This document shows, piece after piece, positions 16,476-25,213 of a DNA stretch of 52,500 bases (positions are counted from its first letter, which is position 1; each line of letters starts with the position of its first letter). A program made the position numbers and the translations under genes. Where the stretch lies: positions 1 to 52,500 of the forward strand of contig JAIQGA010000026.1 of NCBI GenBank assembly GCA_020072925.1. The letters are read 5' to 3'. The notes under the pieces were generated by a model. The model had not been told where the DNA came from. It made no database searches and worked only from the letters and a program-made list of their open reading frames with translations. This stretch comes from Terriglobia bacterium. Its GTDB lineage: Bacteria > Acidobacteriota > Terriglobia > UBA7540.

Positions 16476-18215
16476 GTGCGGAGAAAAGCACTCATGCCGT
16501 GCCCGTCTGTGAAACGCCCAAGCCCGCCCCGACCGGACCGAGCGCGGGCTGGATGCAAGCGCTTCGGTCAAGCAGCCAGGGCGGCGGGCGCGCGCGCGCG
16601 CTTCGTGAGCGGCCTCTTCGTCGTGCTGCTGGCGCTCGCGCTGTTGCCTCCCTCACCCTCCGAGGCCGCGAGCGATTACCCGCGCCGTCCCAAACTCGTC
16701 GTCATTCTGGTGATTGACCAGTTCCGTTATGACTACCTAGTGCGCTTCCGGCAGGCGTTCGGGGCGGGCGGGTTCAACCGGTTGCTGACAGGGGGCGCGA
16801 ACTTCGTGGATTGCCGCTACGATTACGCCACCACGGAAACGGGGCCGGGCCATGCAACGCTCTTCACGGGGGCTTACGGCAACGTCCACGGCATCGTCAG
16901 CAACACGTGGTACGACCGCGCCCGCCATCAGCCGATGTACTGCGTGCAAGACCCCACGGCCCACATCGTCGGCGAGCCGGCGGGGGCAGTGGCACCTATG
17001 GGTGTGTCGCCGCGCAACCTGCTGGGAAGCACCATCGGCGATGAGCTGCGCATGGCCAGCAACTTCCAGTCTCGGGTCATCGCCATCTCGCTCAAGGACC
17101 GCGCCGCCGTTCTCCCCGGGGGGCATACCGCCAACGCCGCCTATTGGTACGACCCGGCAACGGGGCACTTCATTACCAGCAGCTACTACATGAAATCGCT
17201 TCCGACCTGGGTGGAGCAATTCAACGCCGCTGAACCCACCAAGGCTTATTGCGGTAAGCCCTGGGAATCTTTACCCGAGACGCCCGACATCAGCGGCAGA
17301 GTCCTGGCGCCGGCCTTCGGCGGGGACAAGGCGCCCTGCCCCAACCCCAAGTTTCGGTCTTGGATTATGGGAACACCGTTCATGAACGAGGTCGAGTTGA
17401 ACTTCGCGGAAGCGGCCATCGAGAACGAACACCTGGGACAGGGACCTGCCACAGACTTGCTCGCCGTTTCGCTCAGCATTAACGACTACATCGGCCATGC
17501 GTTCGGACCCTACAGCCCGGAGGTGGCCGATACGACCGTGCGGACCGATCGCTACCTGGCGGCGCTCCTCGCGGACCTCGACAAGAAACTGGGATTGGCC
17601 AATGTCTGGATCGCTCTCTCCGCCGACCATGGAGTGGCGCCTTCCCCGCAGTACATCATGGAGCACCACCTGGGAGTGGGCCTGCTCTACCCGCAGACCG
17701 TCGTCGATGCCGTAAAACAGGCACTCACCAAAGCTTACGGCGAGGCACATTGGATTGAGTTCGCGTCTGGGGCATGGATCTATCTAAATCGCGCCGCGCT
17801 CGCTTCGCGCGGCGCCGACATCGCCCACGCGGAGGCTTTGTCCGCCGAGGCGGCGGCCTTGGTGCTCGGAGTCCAGGCAGTCTTCACCCGCACGCAGTTC
17901 ACCACCGGGACGCTCCCCAATAGCCCCCTCGGACGCAAGGCGGCCCATAGCTTTAACTCCATGAGAGCTGGCGATATCCTACTGGTCTCGACCCCCTTTG
18001 CCGTTCCTAGCGAGACAATAACCCGGACTACCCACGGTAGCCCTTGGAACTATGACGCGCAGGTTCCGCTGATCCTTTGGGGTGGTCCGTTTAAGCCGGG
18101 GACCTATGCTACCCCGTGCCAGCCCATCGACCTTGAGCCAACCCTTGCGGCCTTGCTTGGATTGACCCAGTCTTCTGAAGCTCAAGGGAAACCTCTAACT
18201 GAATCAATAAGGTAG
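16476..18215 (+). CDS. PafA-like alkaline phosphatase family protein
   Basis: The protein has 579 residues from GTG 16476, which has AAGGAGG upstream. A basic N-terminal stretch of about 42 residues precedes the hydrophobic signal or anchor segment FVSGLFVVLLALALL. The alkaline-phosphatase superfamily fold follows. First-metal Asp is in VIDQFRYDYL, the nucleophile Thr in the TTETGPGHATLFTG motif (about 119-122), then SINDYIGHAFGP, SADHGVAPSP and the final metal His in THGSPW. PafA-type enzymes release phosphate from monoesters in the periplasm. It follows the serine hydrolase after 170 bases on the same strand. Confidence 0.9.
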   Translation: MRRKALMPCPSVKRPSPPRPDRARAGCKRFGQAARAAGARARFVSGLFVVLLALALLPPSPSEAASDYPRRPKLVVILVIDQFRYDYLVRFRQAFGAGGFNRLLTGGANFVDCRYDYATTETGPGHATLFTGAYGNVHGIVSNTWYDRARHQPMYCVQDPTAHIVGEPAGAVAPMGVSPRNLLGSTIGDELRMASNFQSRVIAISLKDRAAVLPGGHTANAAYWYDPATGHFITSSYYMKSLPTWVEQFNAAEPTKAYCGKPWESLPETPDISGRVLAPAFGGDKAPCPNPKFRSWIMGTPFMNEVELNFAEAAIENEHLGQGPATDLLAVSLSINDYIGHAFGPYSPEVADTTVRTDRYLAALLADLDKKLGLANVWIALSADHGVAPSPQYIMEHHLGVGLLYPQTVVDAVKQALTKAYGEAHWIEFASGAWIYLNRAALASRGADIAHAEALSAEAAALVLGVQAVFTRTQFTTGTLPNSPLGRKAAHSFNSMRAGDILLVSTPFAVPSETITRTTHGSPWNYDAQVPLILWGGPFKPGTYATPCQPIDLEPTLAALLGLTQSSEAQGKPLTESIR

Positions 18216-18417
18216 ATCAATATCAGGATATCCAGCCTAAGATCCAAGAGGTTTTCGCACTCCCAGGACGTGCCTGCTAAGCCCGATTGCGTACTGCATG
18301 GACCTTCGAGCAGCCATTAGCCCTCTTGAGCAGGAATTCTTAGTCTAATCAGACTTCAAATAGCAGCCGAAATGGCAATCGGAGCGACTCCACTGGCGTG
18401 TCGAGGGAAACTTTCCC

Positions 18418-18446
18418 TTGACATGGTCTACGAAATTATGTAGATT
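18418..18446 (+). promoter_or_regulatory. Sigma70-type promoter upstream of the RlpA-like gene
   Basis: TTGACA at 18418-18423 is followed by a 17-base spacer and TAGATT at 18441-18446 (4 of 6 to TATAAT). It lies in an AT-rich patch of an otherwise GC-rich region. It is about 85 bases before the RlpA-like start, in the 300-base gap 18216-18530, which otherwise shows no gene. Confidence 0.55.
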
Positions 18447-18530
18447 ATTAGTCGCTTCCCACCTCTCCCATAGGAACTCGCAAGCTGACTGCTTCGGCTG
18501 GTCAGACGGATGACTATTGAATTTGGAGGG

Positions 18531-19022
18531 ATGATGAGGAAACTGGTATTAGGCTGCGCTGTTGCCGGGCTCATTGCGCTGTCACCAAGGTCCGAGGCTA
18601 AGATTCCGGCTTCGGTGGGGCTACTCCCATGGAGAATCCCCTCCACCCGAGCCCCGGCCCCCCAGGCCCCTCTGCCCCTAAAGCGGCAAGTCGGATGGGC
18701 GAGTTGGTATGGGGAGGAACTCCAGGGAGAACCCACGGCGAGCGGCGAACCCTTCGATATGAACGGCCTTACTGCGGCTCATCGAGACCTGCCCCTCGGC
18801 ACAATGGTGCAGGTCACAAACCTGCGCAACAGACGCACCGTCCTCCTGCGCATCAACGATCGCGGGCCCAGCCTCGGCGGGCGGGTCATCGATGTCTCGT
18901 GGGCTGCAGCCCAGCGCCTGGGATTCGTCCACGCGGGCCTGACGCGGGTAAGGCTCCAGGTCGCCCAGCATCCCAAGAGCCTTGCACCTGAATCAGCAAG
19001 CCCTGCTCCCAGGGCGAACTAG
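18531..19022 (+). CDS. rlpA: RlpA-like septal/cell-wall double-psi beta-barrel protein
   Basis: The protein has about 163 residues. GGAGG lies directly before two adjacent ATGs (18531, 18534); an in-frame ATG at 18510 is a third option. Signal peptide MRKLVLGCAVAGLIALSPRSEA. The RlpA DPBB domain spans about 50-150: GWASWYGEELQGEPTASGE, DMNGLTAAHRDLPLGT, VTNLRNRRTVLLRINDRGP, RVIDVSWAAAQRLGF. RlpA acts on denuded peptidoglycan glycans at the septum. No SPOR domain is present, so this is a short form. Position after a putative sigma70 promoter supports independent transcription. Confidence 0.88.
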   Translation: MMRKLVLGCAVAGLIALSPRSEAKIPASVGLLPWRIPSTRAPAPQAPLPLKRQVGWASWYGEELQGEPTASGEPFDMNGLTAAHRDLPLGTMVQVTNLRNRRTVLLRINDRGPSLGGRVIDVSWAAAQRLGFVHAGLTRVRLQVAQHPKSLAPESASPAPRAN

Positions 19023-19248
19023 TTTCAGCCTTACCCATCTTCCCCGGCATCCCCAGCGAGGGCGGCCGCAGGCTGGGAACGCTCGTTCCCATCGCCTCAG
19101 CCGTCTAGCCTACACATGATCACCGCCGCTTGGGAGCATTATGTCCCCGGTAGGCGCGTCAGCCCCCTTCTGTGAAGGTTCTCTCCCGCTAGCCTGGCGG
19201 TGACTTTCTTGATTTTCCTCCGTCTAACCCGACAAGTCGTCAGGTTCC

Positions 19249-19262
19249 GGTTTGTACAAACC
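19249..19262. promoter_or_regulatory. Perfect 14-bp palindrome, candidate operator of the efflux operon
   Basis: GGTTTGTACAAACC is a perfect inverted repeat within an imperfect longer dyad CAGGTT...AACCTG (19241-19264). It lies about 120 bases upstream of the MacA-like start, in the gap 19023-19382, which has no gene. It looks like a binding site for a dimeric repressor; no regulator gene is adjacent. No convincing -35/-10 pair could be placed beside it. Confidence 0.4.
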
Positions 19263-19382
19263 TGGCGCATAACTGGTTGTGAACGCTAATCAAGCCGAGG
19301 AGCGAAATGTGGGAACATTCGCGCCCCACGTCGCGTATTGGCGAGTAGAGGCACGGCGGGAATCCCGAAGCGAGAGAAGGTC

Positions 19383-20591
19383 ATGGCGAACAACAATCAC
19401 CACAAGAAGCGGCGGCGTTGGATACTGGCGGCGGTTGCCGGCGTCATCCTGGTCGGCGGCGGATTCGGCATCGCTGCGGCACTGAAACCCAATCATTCGA
19501 TTGATCCCTCGAAACTGGCGGAAGTCACGAAGGGAGATATTGCCCGCTCGGTCGTGGCCACCGGCAAGATTGAGCCCCTGGCAAAAGTCGAGGTGAAATC
19601 CAAGGCCAGCGGGATCGTGGAAAAAATCTTTGCGGACTATGGCGATCACGTCAAGCAGGGCCAGGTGCTGGTGGAGCTCGACAAGGAACAACTGCGGGCG
19701 CGCGTCGCGGAGGCTCGGGCGAACTTGCAAGCGGCGGAGGCTGCTGTGCAGTCCGCCGAAGCAACCTACGAGCGCAATGTCGTGGACGCCCAGGGTCCTG
19801 ACTTGCCCTTCTTGAAAGCGACGGTCGAGCGCGATCGGAAGCTGGCGGCCGACGGGCTGATTTCCGCCTCGGTGATGGAGGATGCCGACAAGGCCTACCA
19901 GCTCGCGTTGAACAAGCAGATGTCCGCGCTGCGCAACGTGGCGGTCAGCCGCGCCGAAGTCGCCCGCGCGAACGCCCAGGTGGCCCAGTCGCAAGCCGCC
20001 CTGGACAGCGCGGAGGAGGATTTCAACAACTCCACCATCGTCAGCCCCATGGACGGGCTGGTGCTCTCGCGCGATGTGGAGGTCGGCGATGCGGTGAGCT
20101 CGATCCTGGTGCTGGGTTCGCAGGCTACGCTGGTCATGACGCTGGGCGATGTCAGCGAAGTCTACGTGAAAGGCAAAGTGGATGAGGCCGACATCAGTAA
20201 GGTTTACATTGGCCAGCCTGCGCGCATTGTGGTGGAATCCCTCAAGGACAAGAAATTCGAGGGGAAGGTCACCAAGATCTCTCCCCTGGGTGTCGAGAAA
20301 GACAACGTCACCACCTTCGAAGTGCGTGTTTCCATCCAGAACCCTACCGGTGAGCTCAAAGCCAACATGAGTGCCAATGCGGAGATCATCCTTCAGGAAA
20401 AGCACAACGTGCTGCTCGTTCCCGAGGCCGCGGTCATTTACGACAAGGAGCGCCACACGTCCATCGAAACTCCCGACGCGGGCTCGAAGACGGGCCGCAA
20501 GAAACTGGCCGTGAAGCTCGGGATCTCCAATGGCGTCAAGACCGAGCTGGTCGAGGGCCTGAAAGAAGGGCAGCAGGTCGTACTGCAATGA
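19383..20591 (+). CDS. MacA-like periplasmic adaptor (membrane fusion protein)
   Basis: The protein has 402 residues from ATG 19383 (AGAAGG just upstream); an in-frame TTG at 19338 is less likely. A single N-terminal anchor (WILAAVAGVILVGGG) follows basic KKRRR. Lipoyl half-motifs are at TGKIEPLAKVEVKSKASG and STIVSPMDGLVLSRDVEVGDAV. They flank an alpha-hairpin coiled coil (about 110-215) rich in Ala/Glu, then beta-barrel and membrane-proximal domains. It should link an inner-membrane MacB-type transporter to an outer-membrane channel. Two permease genes follow. Its TGA stop lies inside the first unit of heptad array d. Confidence 0.88.
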   Translation: MANNNHHKKRRRWILAAVAGVILVGGGFGIAAALKPNHSIDPSKLAEVTKGDIARSVVATGKIEPLAKVEVKSKASGIVEKIFADYGDHVKQGQVLVELDKEQLRARVAEARANLQAAEAAVQSAEATYERNVVDAQGPDLPFLKATVERDRKLAADGLISASVMEDADKAYQLALNKQMSALRNVAVSRAEVARANAQVAQSQAALDSAEEDFNNSTIVSPMDGLVLSRDVEVGDAVSSILVLGSQATLVMTLGDVSEVYVKGKVDEADISKVYIGQPARIVVESLKDKKFEGKVTKISPLGVEKDNVTTFEVRVSIQNPTGELKANMSANAEIILQEKHNVLLVPEAAVIYDKERHTSIETPDAGSKTGRKKLAVKLGISNGVKTELVEGLKEGQQVVLQ

Positions 20592-20680
20592 TGAATGCTG
20601 AATTATGAATGATGAATTGAGCGCTATCGAATTTTATCAGTTGGATTTGCGGTCATTCATCATTCTGAATTCATAATTCA
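20588..20680. repeat. Inverted heptad array d (empty form)
   Basis: The left arm has ATGATGA, ATGCTGA, ATTATGA and ATGATGA (20588-20615). The right arm has TCATTCA, TCATTCT, GAATTCA and TAATTCA (20653-20680). Read as TGAATNN on one side and NNATTCA on the other, the arms are inverted complements. The centre is about 37 bases with no gene. It separates the adaptor from the first permease and supplies the adaptor stop codon (20589-20591). Confidence 0.85.
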
Positions 20681-20721
20681 GCATTTTTCTCCGTCTCGAT
20701 TTACCTTTTGCGAGTTGGGTC

Positions 20722-21981
20722 ATGATTTTCAAAGACCTCGTTGCCGACACGGTCCGGACGCTCTGGTCGCACAAGCTGCGCACCTTTCTGACGATGTTCG
20801 GAATCGCCTGGGGCATCATCTCCATCACCCTGATGATCGCCGCGGGCGAGGGCCTGCGCGTGGGCCAGGAGAGGCAGCAGGAAACTTTCGCGAAAGACCT
20901 GATGATTGTGTTCGGCGGACGAACCAGCATGCAGGCCGGCGGGCTGCGCGCCGGGCGCGAGACCACCTGGCGACAGCCGGACGTGCCGGTGGTTCAGCAA
21001 GAATCCAGCGCCTGCCGGTACGTGCTGCCCGAGCTCGGGCGCGGCAACCTCAGCGTGCACAGCCTCTACAACAATGGCTCACCACTCGTTACGGGGTCGC
21101 TCCCGCCCTTCGCGGAGATCCGCTCGATCAGCGTGGAAGCGGGGAGATTCTACGATTGGGGCGACGAGCAACAGGCGCGCCACGTCGCTTTCCTCGGCAG
21201 CAACATCAAGAAGCAGCTCTTCGCGACGCGCTCCGCACTCGGCGAAACCATTCTCATCAACGACATCCCCTTTACGGTGATTGGCGTCATGGCCACCAAG
21301 GATCAGAACAGCAGCTATGACGGCTGGGATGTTGACAAGGTTTTCATTCCTTTCAGCACGATGATGAAGGATTTCCCCCCCAAACCACCCTTGCTCTCCA
21401 CCAGCATCGACCACCTGCTCGTGGTGCCGAAATCCCTCGACGACCACGAGCCCTGCAAGTGGCAGGTGCGGCGCGCGCTCGGGCGTCTGCACAATTTCGA
21501 TCCGCTTGACAAGGAAGCGGCGCCCATCTGGGACACCGTCGAGATGGCCAAGGCGTTCACCAAGCTGATGGACGCGATGCAGTACTTCCTCGGCGCCATC
21601 GGCATCACCACGCTCCTCCTGGGCGGCATCGGCGTGATGAACGTGATGCTGGTCGCGGTGCGCGAGCGCACGCGCGAGATCGGCGTGCGCAAAGCCGTGG
21701 GCGCGAGCGCGCGCTCCATCCTGAGCCAGTTCTTTATCGAGGCATTGATCATTGTTTTCCTGAGCGGAGGCTTGGGGATGGGGATTGCCTATGGGCTCTG
21801 CGCGTTGGTGAACCTGGCGCCGATGCCGCCGTTTTTCGCCGGCATGCTGCCGACCTGGCAATCCGGCGTGGTCTCTTTCGCAGTCCTGGGGAGTATTGCC
21901 GTGCTTTCGGCGCTCTATCCGGCCCGCCGCGCCGCCACCGTCGATCCCATCGAGGCGCTGCGGTATGAGCCGGGGGGATAA
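20722..21981 (+). CDS. MacB-type ABC transporter permease (first)
   Basis: The protein has 419 residues. It has an N-terminal membrane segment after LRTFLTMFGIAWGIISITLMIA and a periplasmic domain (about 45-280). Three C-terminal segments follow, beginning with LLLGGIGVMNVMLVAVRERTREIGVRKAVGA, and the typical tail DPIEALRYEPGG. There is no nucleotide-binding domain. It follows the MacA-like adaptor through heptad array d and precedes a second permease. Two different permeases could form a heterodimer, as in LolC/LolE, with an ATPase supplied in trans. Confidence 0.9.
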   Translation: MIFKDLVADTVRTLWSHKLRTFLTMFGIAWGIISITLMIAAGEGLRVGQERQQETFAKDLMIVFGGRTSMQAGGLRAGRETTWRQPDVPVVQQESSACRYVLPELGRGNLSVHSLYNNGSPLVTGSLPPFAEIRSISVEAGRFYDWGDEQQARHVAFLGSNIKKQLFATRSALGETILINDIPFTVIGVMATKDQNSSYDGWDVDKVFIPFSTMMKDFPPKPPLLSTSIDHLLVVPKSLDDHEPCKWQVRRALGRLHNFDPLDKEAAPIWDTVEMAKAFTKLMDAMQYFLGAIGITTLLLGGIGVMNVMLVAVRERTREIGVRKAVGASARSILSQFFIEALIIVFLSGGLGMGIAYGLCALVNLAPMPPFFAGMLPTWQSGVVSFAVLGSIAVLSALYPARRAATVDPIEALRYEPGG

Positions 21982-21993
21982 AGGAAGTCGCCA

Positions 21994-22398
21994 GTGGTCA
22001 GTTATCAGTTCTCAGTATGGGGGTTGAATGCAGAATTTCAAGGCGCTCAAAGTCTGGGAAAAGGGCCACGCACTAACCCTCGATGTCTATCGCGCCACAT
22101 CGCGCTTCCCCAAAGACGAACTGTATGGACTGACCAGCCAGATACGGCGGGCCTCTGCTTCGATCCCAGCCAACATTGCAGAGGGCTGCGGAAGAACCGG
22201 CCGCGCCGAACTTGGCAGGTTCCTCCAGGTATCGATGGGTTCGGCAAGCGAACTCGAATATCATCTGTTGCTTGCCCATGACCTGAAATTTCTCGATGAC
22301 ACGGACTATCGGAAGCTAGAGGGTCAAGTCGTCGAAGTGAAGCGCATGTTGGCTTCGTTTGTGTTGAAACTGAAAACTGACAACTGAGGACTGATAAC
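21994..22398. mobile_element. Inverted heptad element a carrying a four-helix-bundle gene
   Basis: The left arm is GTGGTCA, GTTATCA, GTTCTCA and GTATGGG (21994-22021). The right arm is TGAAAAC, TGACAAC, TGAGGAC and TGATAAC (22371-22398), preceded by a 6-base TGAAAC. Consensus GTNNTCA and TGANNAC are exact inverted complements with free central dinucleotides. The arms enclose one intact gene (22028-22387), whose last codons and stop lie in the right arm. The unit splits two permease genes of one operon. Element status is inferred from layout and from the second example at 33399-33909. Confidence 0.65.
22028..22387 (+). CDS. Four-helix-bundle protein (23S rRNA IVP / S23 family)
   Basis: A 119-residue protein beginning MQNFKALKVWEKGHALTLD, with SQIRRASASIPANIAEGCGR in the middle. 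This is the TIGR02436-type signature (Q-[IM]-R-R-A-x-x-S-[IV]-P-A-N-I-A-E-G). Relatives are found as the protein encoded in 23S rRNA intervening sequences and as the Avd accessory of diversity-generating retroelements; biochemical role is unknown. It has no operon logic with the surrounding ABC permeases. It sits between inverted heptad arms, and its stop codon is in the right arm. A homologue in the same arrangement is at 33488-33856. Confidence 0.9.
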   Translation: MQNFKALKVWEKGHALTLDVYRATSRFPKDELYGLTSQIRRASASIPANIAEGCGRTGRAELGRFLQVSMGSASELEYHLLLAHDLKFLDDTDYRKLEGQVVEVKRMLASFVLKLKTDN

Positions 22399-23652
22399 TT
22401 GTTACGAGAAATTCTAGTACAGGCTTGGATCTCCCTCCGCCGCCAGCCGCTGCGGAGTTTCCTCACCATGCTGGGGATTGTCTGGGGCATCGCGGCGGTG
22501 GCGCTGCTGCTGGCCTATGGCAAAAGTCTCCGCTCGGTGGTCGTAGCGGCGTTTGACGCCTTCGGAAGAGGCGCGATCGTAGCCTGGCCCGCTCAGACCA
22601 GCCAGCAGGCGGGAGGCGAGCGCGCCGGTAAGCACGTGGTGTTCGAGAAGGAAGACGTCGAAATGGTCAAGGCGGAAGGCACGCTGGTCAAGAACATCTG
22701 CATGGAGACCGTACGCTGGCTCGGCATTTCCTACGGAGACCGCATGGCCAACACCGCCATTCGTGGCGCCTGCCCCGCCTATGGCGAGATGCGCAACGAG
22801 GTCCCGAGCCAGGGTCGCTGGATTGGCCCGGACGACATGCTGGAGCGGCGCCGCGTGGTCTTCCTGGGATACCGCCTGCGGCAGAAGCTTTTCAGCGAGC
22901 GCCCCGCGGTGGGCGAAACCGTGCGGATTTCCGGCGTGCGCTTCACCGTCATCGGCACGATGGACTTGAAGATTCAGGACAGCAATTACTTCACCAGCGA
23001 CGACGAATCCGCGTGGATTCCCTACTCGACTGCAGGCGACCTCTGGAACACTCGCTATGCAAATGTTCTGGTGTTCGAACCCATTGCGCCACAATTCGAA
23101 AAACAGGCCATGCAGCAATTCCGCGCCGCGATCGCCAAGCGCCAGCGCTTCTCGCCTACGGACGAACGCGCTATCATGATGTTCGGACGCGAACAATTCC
23201 GCCCCATCATCGATGGCATCACGATTGGCTTTGAAGTGCTCTTCACTTTCGTGGGTGCGCTGACCCTGGGCATTGGCGGCGTCGGGCTGATGAACATCAT
23301 GCTGGTTGCCGTCGACGAGCGCATCCGCGAAATCGGTCTGCGCCGCGCCCTCGGCGCGCGGCGCCGACACATCCAGGCGCAGTTCCTCTCCGAAGCCCTG
23401 GTCTTGACCTTCCTGGGCGGCATCTTCGGCATTCTCATGGCCTATGCGCTCTCGGCCGCCATCGGCACGCTGCCCCTTTACGGCCCTCTTTTCGAAGACA
23501 CCTCCGGCAAGGGTGACATTCATCTCTACATTTCGCTGGGAACCGTGGGTGTTTCCACAGCAATCCTCATCGTGGTCGGCCTGCTGAGCGGCCTCGCCCC
23601 TGCGGTGCGCGCTTCCCGGCTCAATCCCGTCGAAGCCCTGCGGTACGAATAA
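22399..23652 (+). CDS. MacB-type ABC transporter permease (second)
   Basis: The protein has 417 residues with the same architecture as the preceding permease: LRSFLTMLGIVWGIAAVALLLA, a periplasmic domain, then LGIGGVGLMNIMLVAVDERIREIGLRRALGA and tail NPVEALRYE. The start is TTG 22399, immediately after the last heptad unit. The AGGA in unit TGAGGAC lies 8 bases upstream and could serve as ribosome-binding site. No ATPase domain is present. It probably works with the MacA-like adaptor and the first permease; substrate unknown. Confidence 0.88.
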   Translation: MLREILVQAWISLRRQPLRSFLTMLGIVWGIAAVALLLAYGKSLRSVVVAAFDAFGRGAIVAWPAQTSQQAGGERAGKHVVFEKEDVEMVKAEGTLVKNICMETVRWLGISYGDRMANTAIRGACPAYGEMRNEVPSQGRWIGPDDMLERRRVVFLGYRLRQKLFSERPAVGETVRISGVRFTVIGTMDLKIQDSNYFTSDDESAWIPYSTAGDLWNTRYANVLVFEPIAPQFEKQAMQQFRAAIAKRQRFSPTDERAIMMFGREQFRPIIDGITIGFEVLFTFVGALTLGIGGVGLMNIMLVAVDERIREIGLRRALGARRRHIQAQFLSEALVLTFLGGIFGILMAYALSAAIGTLPLYGPLFEDTSGKGDIHLYISLGTVGVSTAILIVVGLLSGLAPAVRASRLNPVEALRYE

Positions 23653-23752
23653 AGCGTTTTCGCCCGCGCCATATCCTCACTGCCTCATCGGATCTATACT
23701 GTGTTGCCCAAGTCTGTTTGGACGGCCAACGACTTTCCGCGGGATGGGACCC

Positions 23753-25213
23753 ATGAAACGCATTTCTTCGAAAACGGACGCACTCACGCGCCGCGACTTT
23801 CTCGCGGCCTCGACTTTTTCCGTGGCTTCGGCCGCCGCGCTTTTCGCGACCGAGCATGCCGAGGAGGGAAAGGCATCCAGGCCGTGGTACGAAACCATGC
23901 GCCGCTGCGGGCAGATCAATGTGAACGAGCGCGACCCGCTCACCTTCGACGTCGATGTCTGGATGAATTACTGGGCATCGCTCAAGATTGACGCCATCCT
24001 TCTGAACGGCGGCGGCATTCTCGCCTTTTATCCCACGGAAGTTCCCTATCACCATCGCAGTCAATTTCTGGGCTCGCGGGACCTGTTTGGGGAAATGGTC
24101 GCGGGCGCCAAACGTCGCGGCTTCCGCGTGGTGGCGCGCATGGACTGCAACCTGGCTTACGAGGAGGCGTTCCGCGCGCATCCGGAATGGTTCCAGCGAA
24201 ACCGTGACGGCTCCGTCCGCACGCACGACGAGTCCCCGTGGCTATACAGGACGTGCATGTTCAGCGCCTATTTCACCGAGCAGATGCCCGCCATCTATCG
24301 CGAGATCAACCGGTGCTATCCCGTCGATGGGTTCTTCACGAACGGCTGGCCCAGCACCTGGGTGTTGGACGTCTGCCACTGCGAGAACTGTCAGAAGGTT
24401 TATCGCGACAAGGTCGGCGGCATTCCGCCCGACCAGACCGATGCATCCAATCCGCTATATAGGAAATATTACGATGTGTACATGGACCGCGTGCTGGAGG
24501 TTTGGCGGCTCTGGAACACAGTCGCCAAGGAGAAGAACCCTGATTCGGTTTATGTGGGAAATCTCGGAGGCGGCATTCGCACGGTCAAAAGCGTGAAGAC
24601 ATTGAGCGAGACGGCAAGCTGGTTCAACGCCGACCACCAGGGGCGCTCCGGCGACACGCCCATCTGGAGCTGCGCGCAGCAGGGCCGCGTGGCGCAGTCG
24701 GTGATGCAGGGCCGCACCATCACCAACGTCACCGGCGCCTATTCCAACAGCCGCATTACCTGGCGGCACGTCTCCAAATCGCCGGCGGAGACCACGCTCT
24801 GGATGGCGCAAACTACCGCCAGCGGTATGGTCCCCTGGTTTCACTGGCTGGGAGGCTCGCCAGAGGATAATCGCTGGCGCGAGGTTGGGAGGTCGTTCTA
24901 CGAGTGGCTGGCGTCAAACGAACCGCACTTCTGCAATCGCCGCTCCATCGCGGACCTCGCGGTTCTCTATCCGCAGAGCACCATCGCGTTTTACCAGCAC
25001 GCAGGCAACAATACCGAGAACCGCGTCGATGCGACGGAGTATCTGCAAGGACTGTATTACTCTTCGCCACATTCGAGACTTCGCGCTACAACGAATGGGG
25101 CGACCCGGGCCGGGATCTCGGCCTCGCGGACGTTTTCGGCGCGAAAGTTGCCGGCGAGGTCATCGGACCGTTGGGCAACAGCTACATGCGCATCGAGGGC
25201 ACTCATGCGGTAA
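23753..25213 (+). CDS. Tat-exported glycosidase-like protein, N-terminal part (frame-disrupted)
   Basis: The protein starts at ATG 23753 (an ATG 9 bases upstream is also possible). The Tat signal is TRRDFLAASTFSVASAAAL. The following 400 or so residues form a TIM-barrel-like domain: KIDAILLNGGGILAFYPTEV, GFRVVARMDCNLAYEEAF, VDGFFTNGWPSTW, CHCENCQKVYRDKVGG. They resemble secreted alpha-amylase/GH42-type proteins with a beta-galactosidase trimerisation-like domain downstream. From about 25060 the frame yields 50 unrelated residues, while the genuine continuation is in another frame (25060-25806). Function as a glycoside hydrolase is by resemblance only. Confidence 0.7.
   Translation: MKRISSKTDALTRRDFLAASTFSVASAAALFATEHAEEGKASRPWYETMRRCGQINVNERDPLTFDVDVWMNYWASLKIDAILLNGGGILAFYPTEVPYHHRSQFLGSRDLFGEMVAGAKRRGFRVVARMDCNLAYEEAFRAHPEWFQRNRDGSVRTHDESPWLYRTCMFSAYFTEQMPAIYREINRCYPVDGFFTNGWPSTWVLDVCHCENCQKVYRDKVGGIPPDQTDASNPLYRKYYDVYMDRVLEVWRLWNTVAKEKNPDSVYVGNLGGGIRTVKSVKTLSETASWFNADHQGRSGDTPIWSCAQQGRVAQSVMQGRTITNVTGAYSNSRITWRHVSKSPAETTLWMAQTTASGMVPWFHWLGGSPEDNRWREVGRSFYEWLASNEPHFCNRRSIADLAVLYPQSTIAFYQHAGNNTENRVDATEYLQGLYYSSPHSRLRATTNGATRAGISASRTFSARKLPARSSDRWATATCASRALMR

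Noticed and set aside
22414-23523. Long minus-strand open frame opposite the second permease
   Set aside because: The plus-strand product is a clear MacB-type permease; the minus-strand translation has no recognisable motif.
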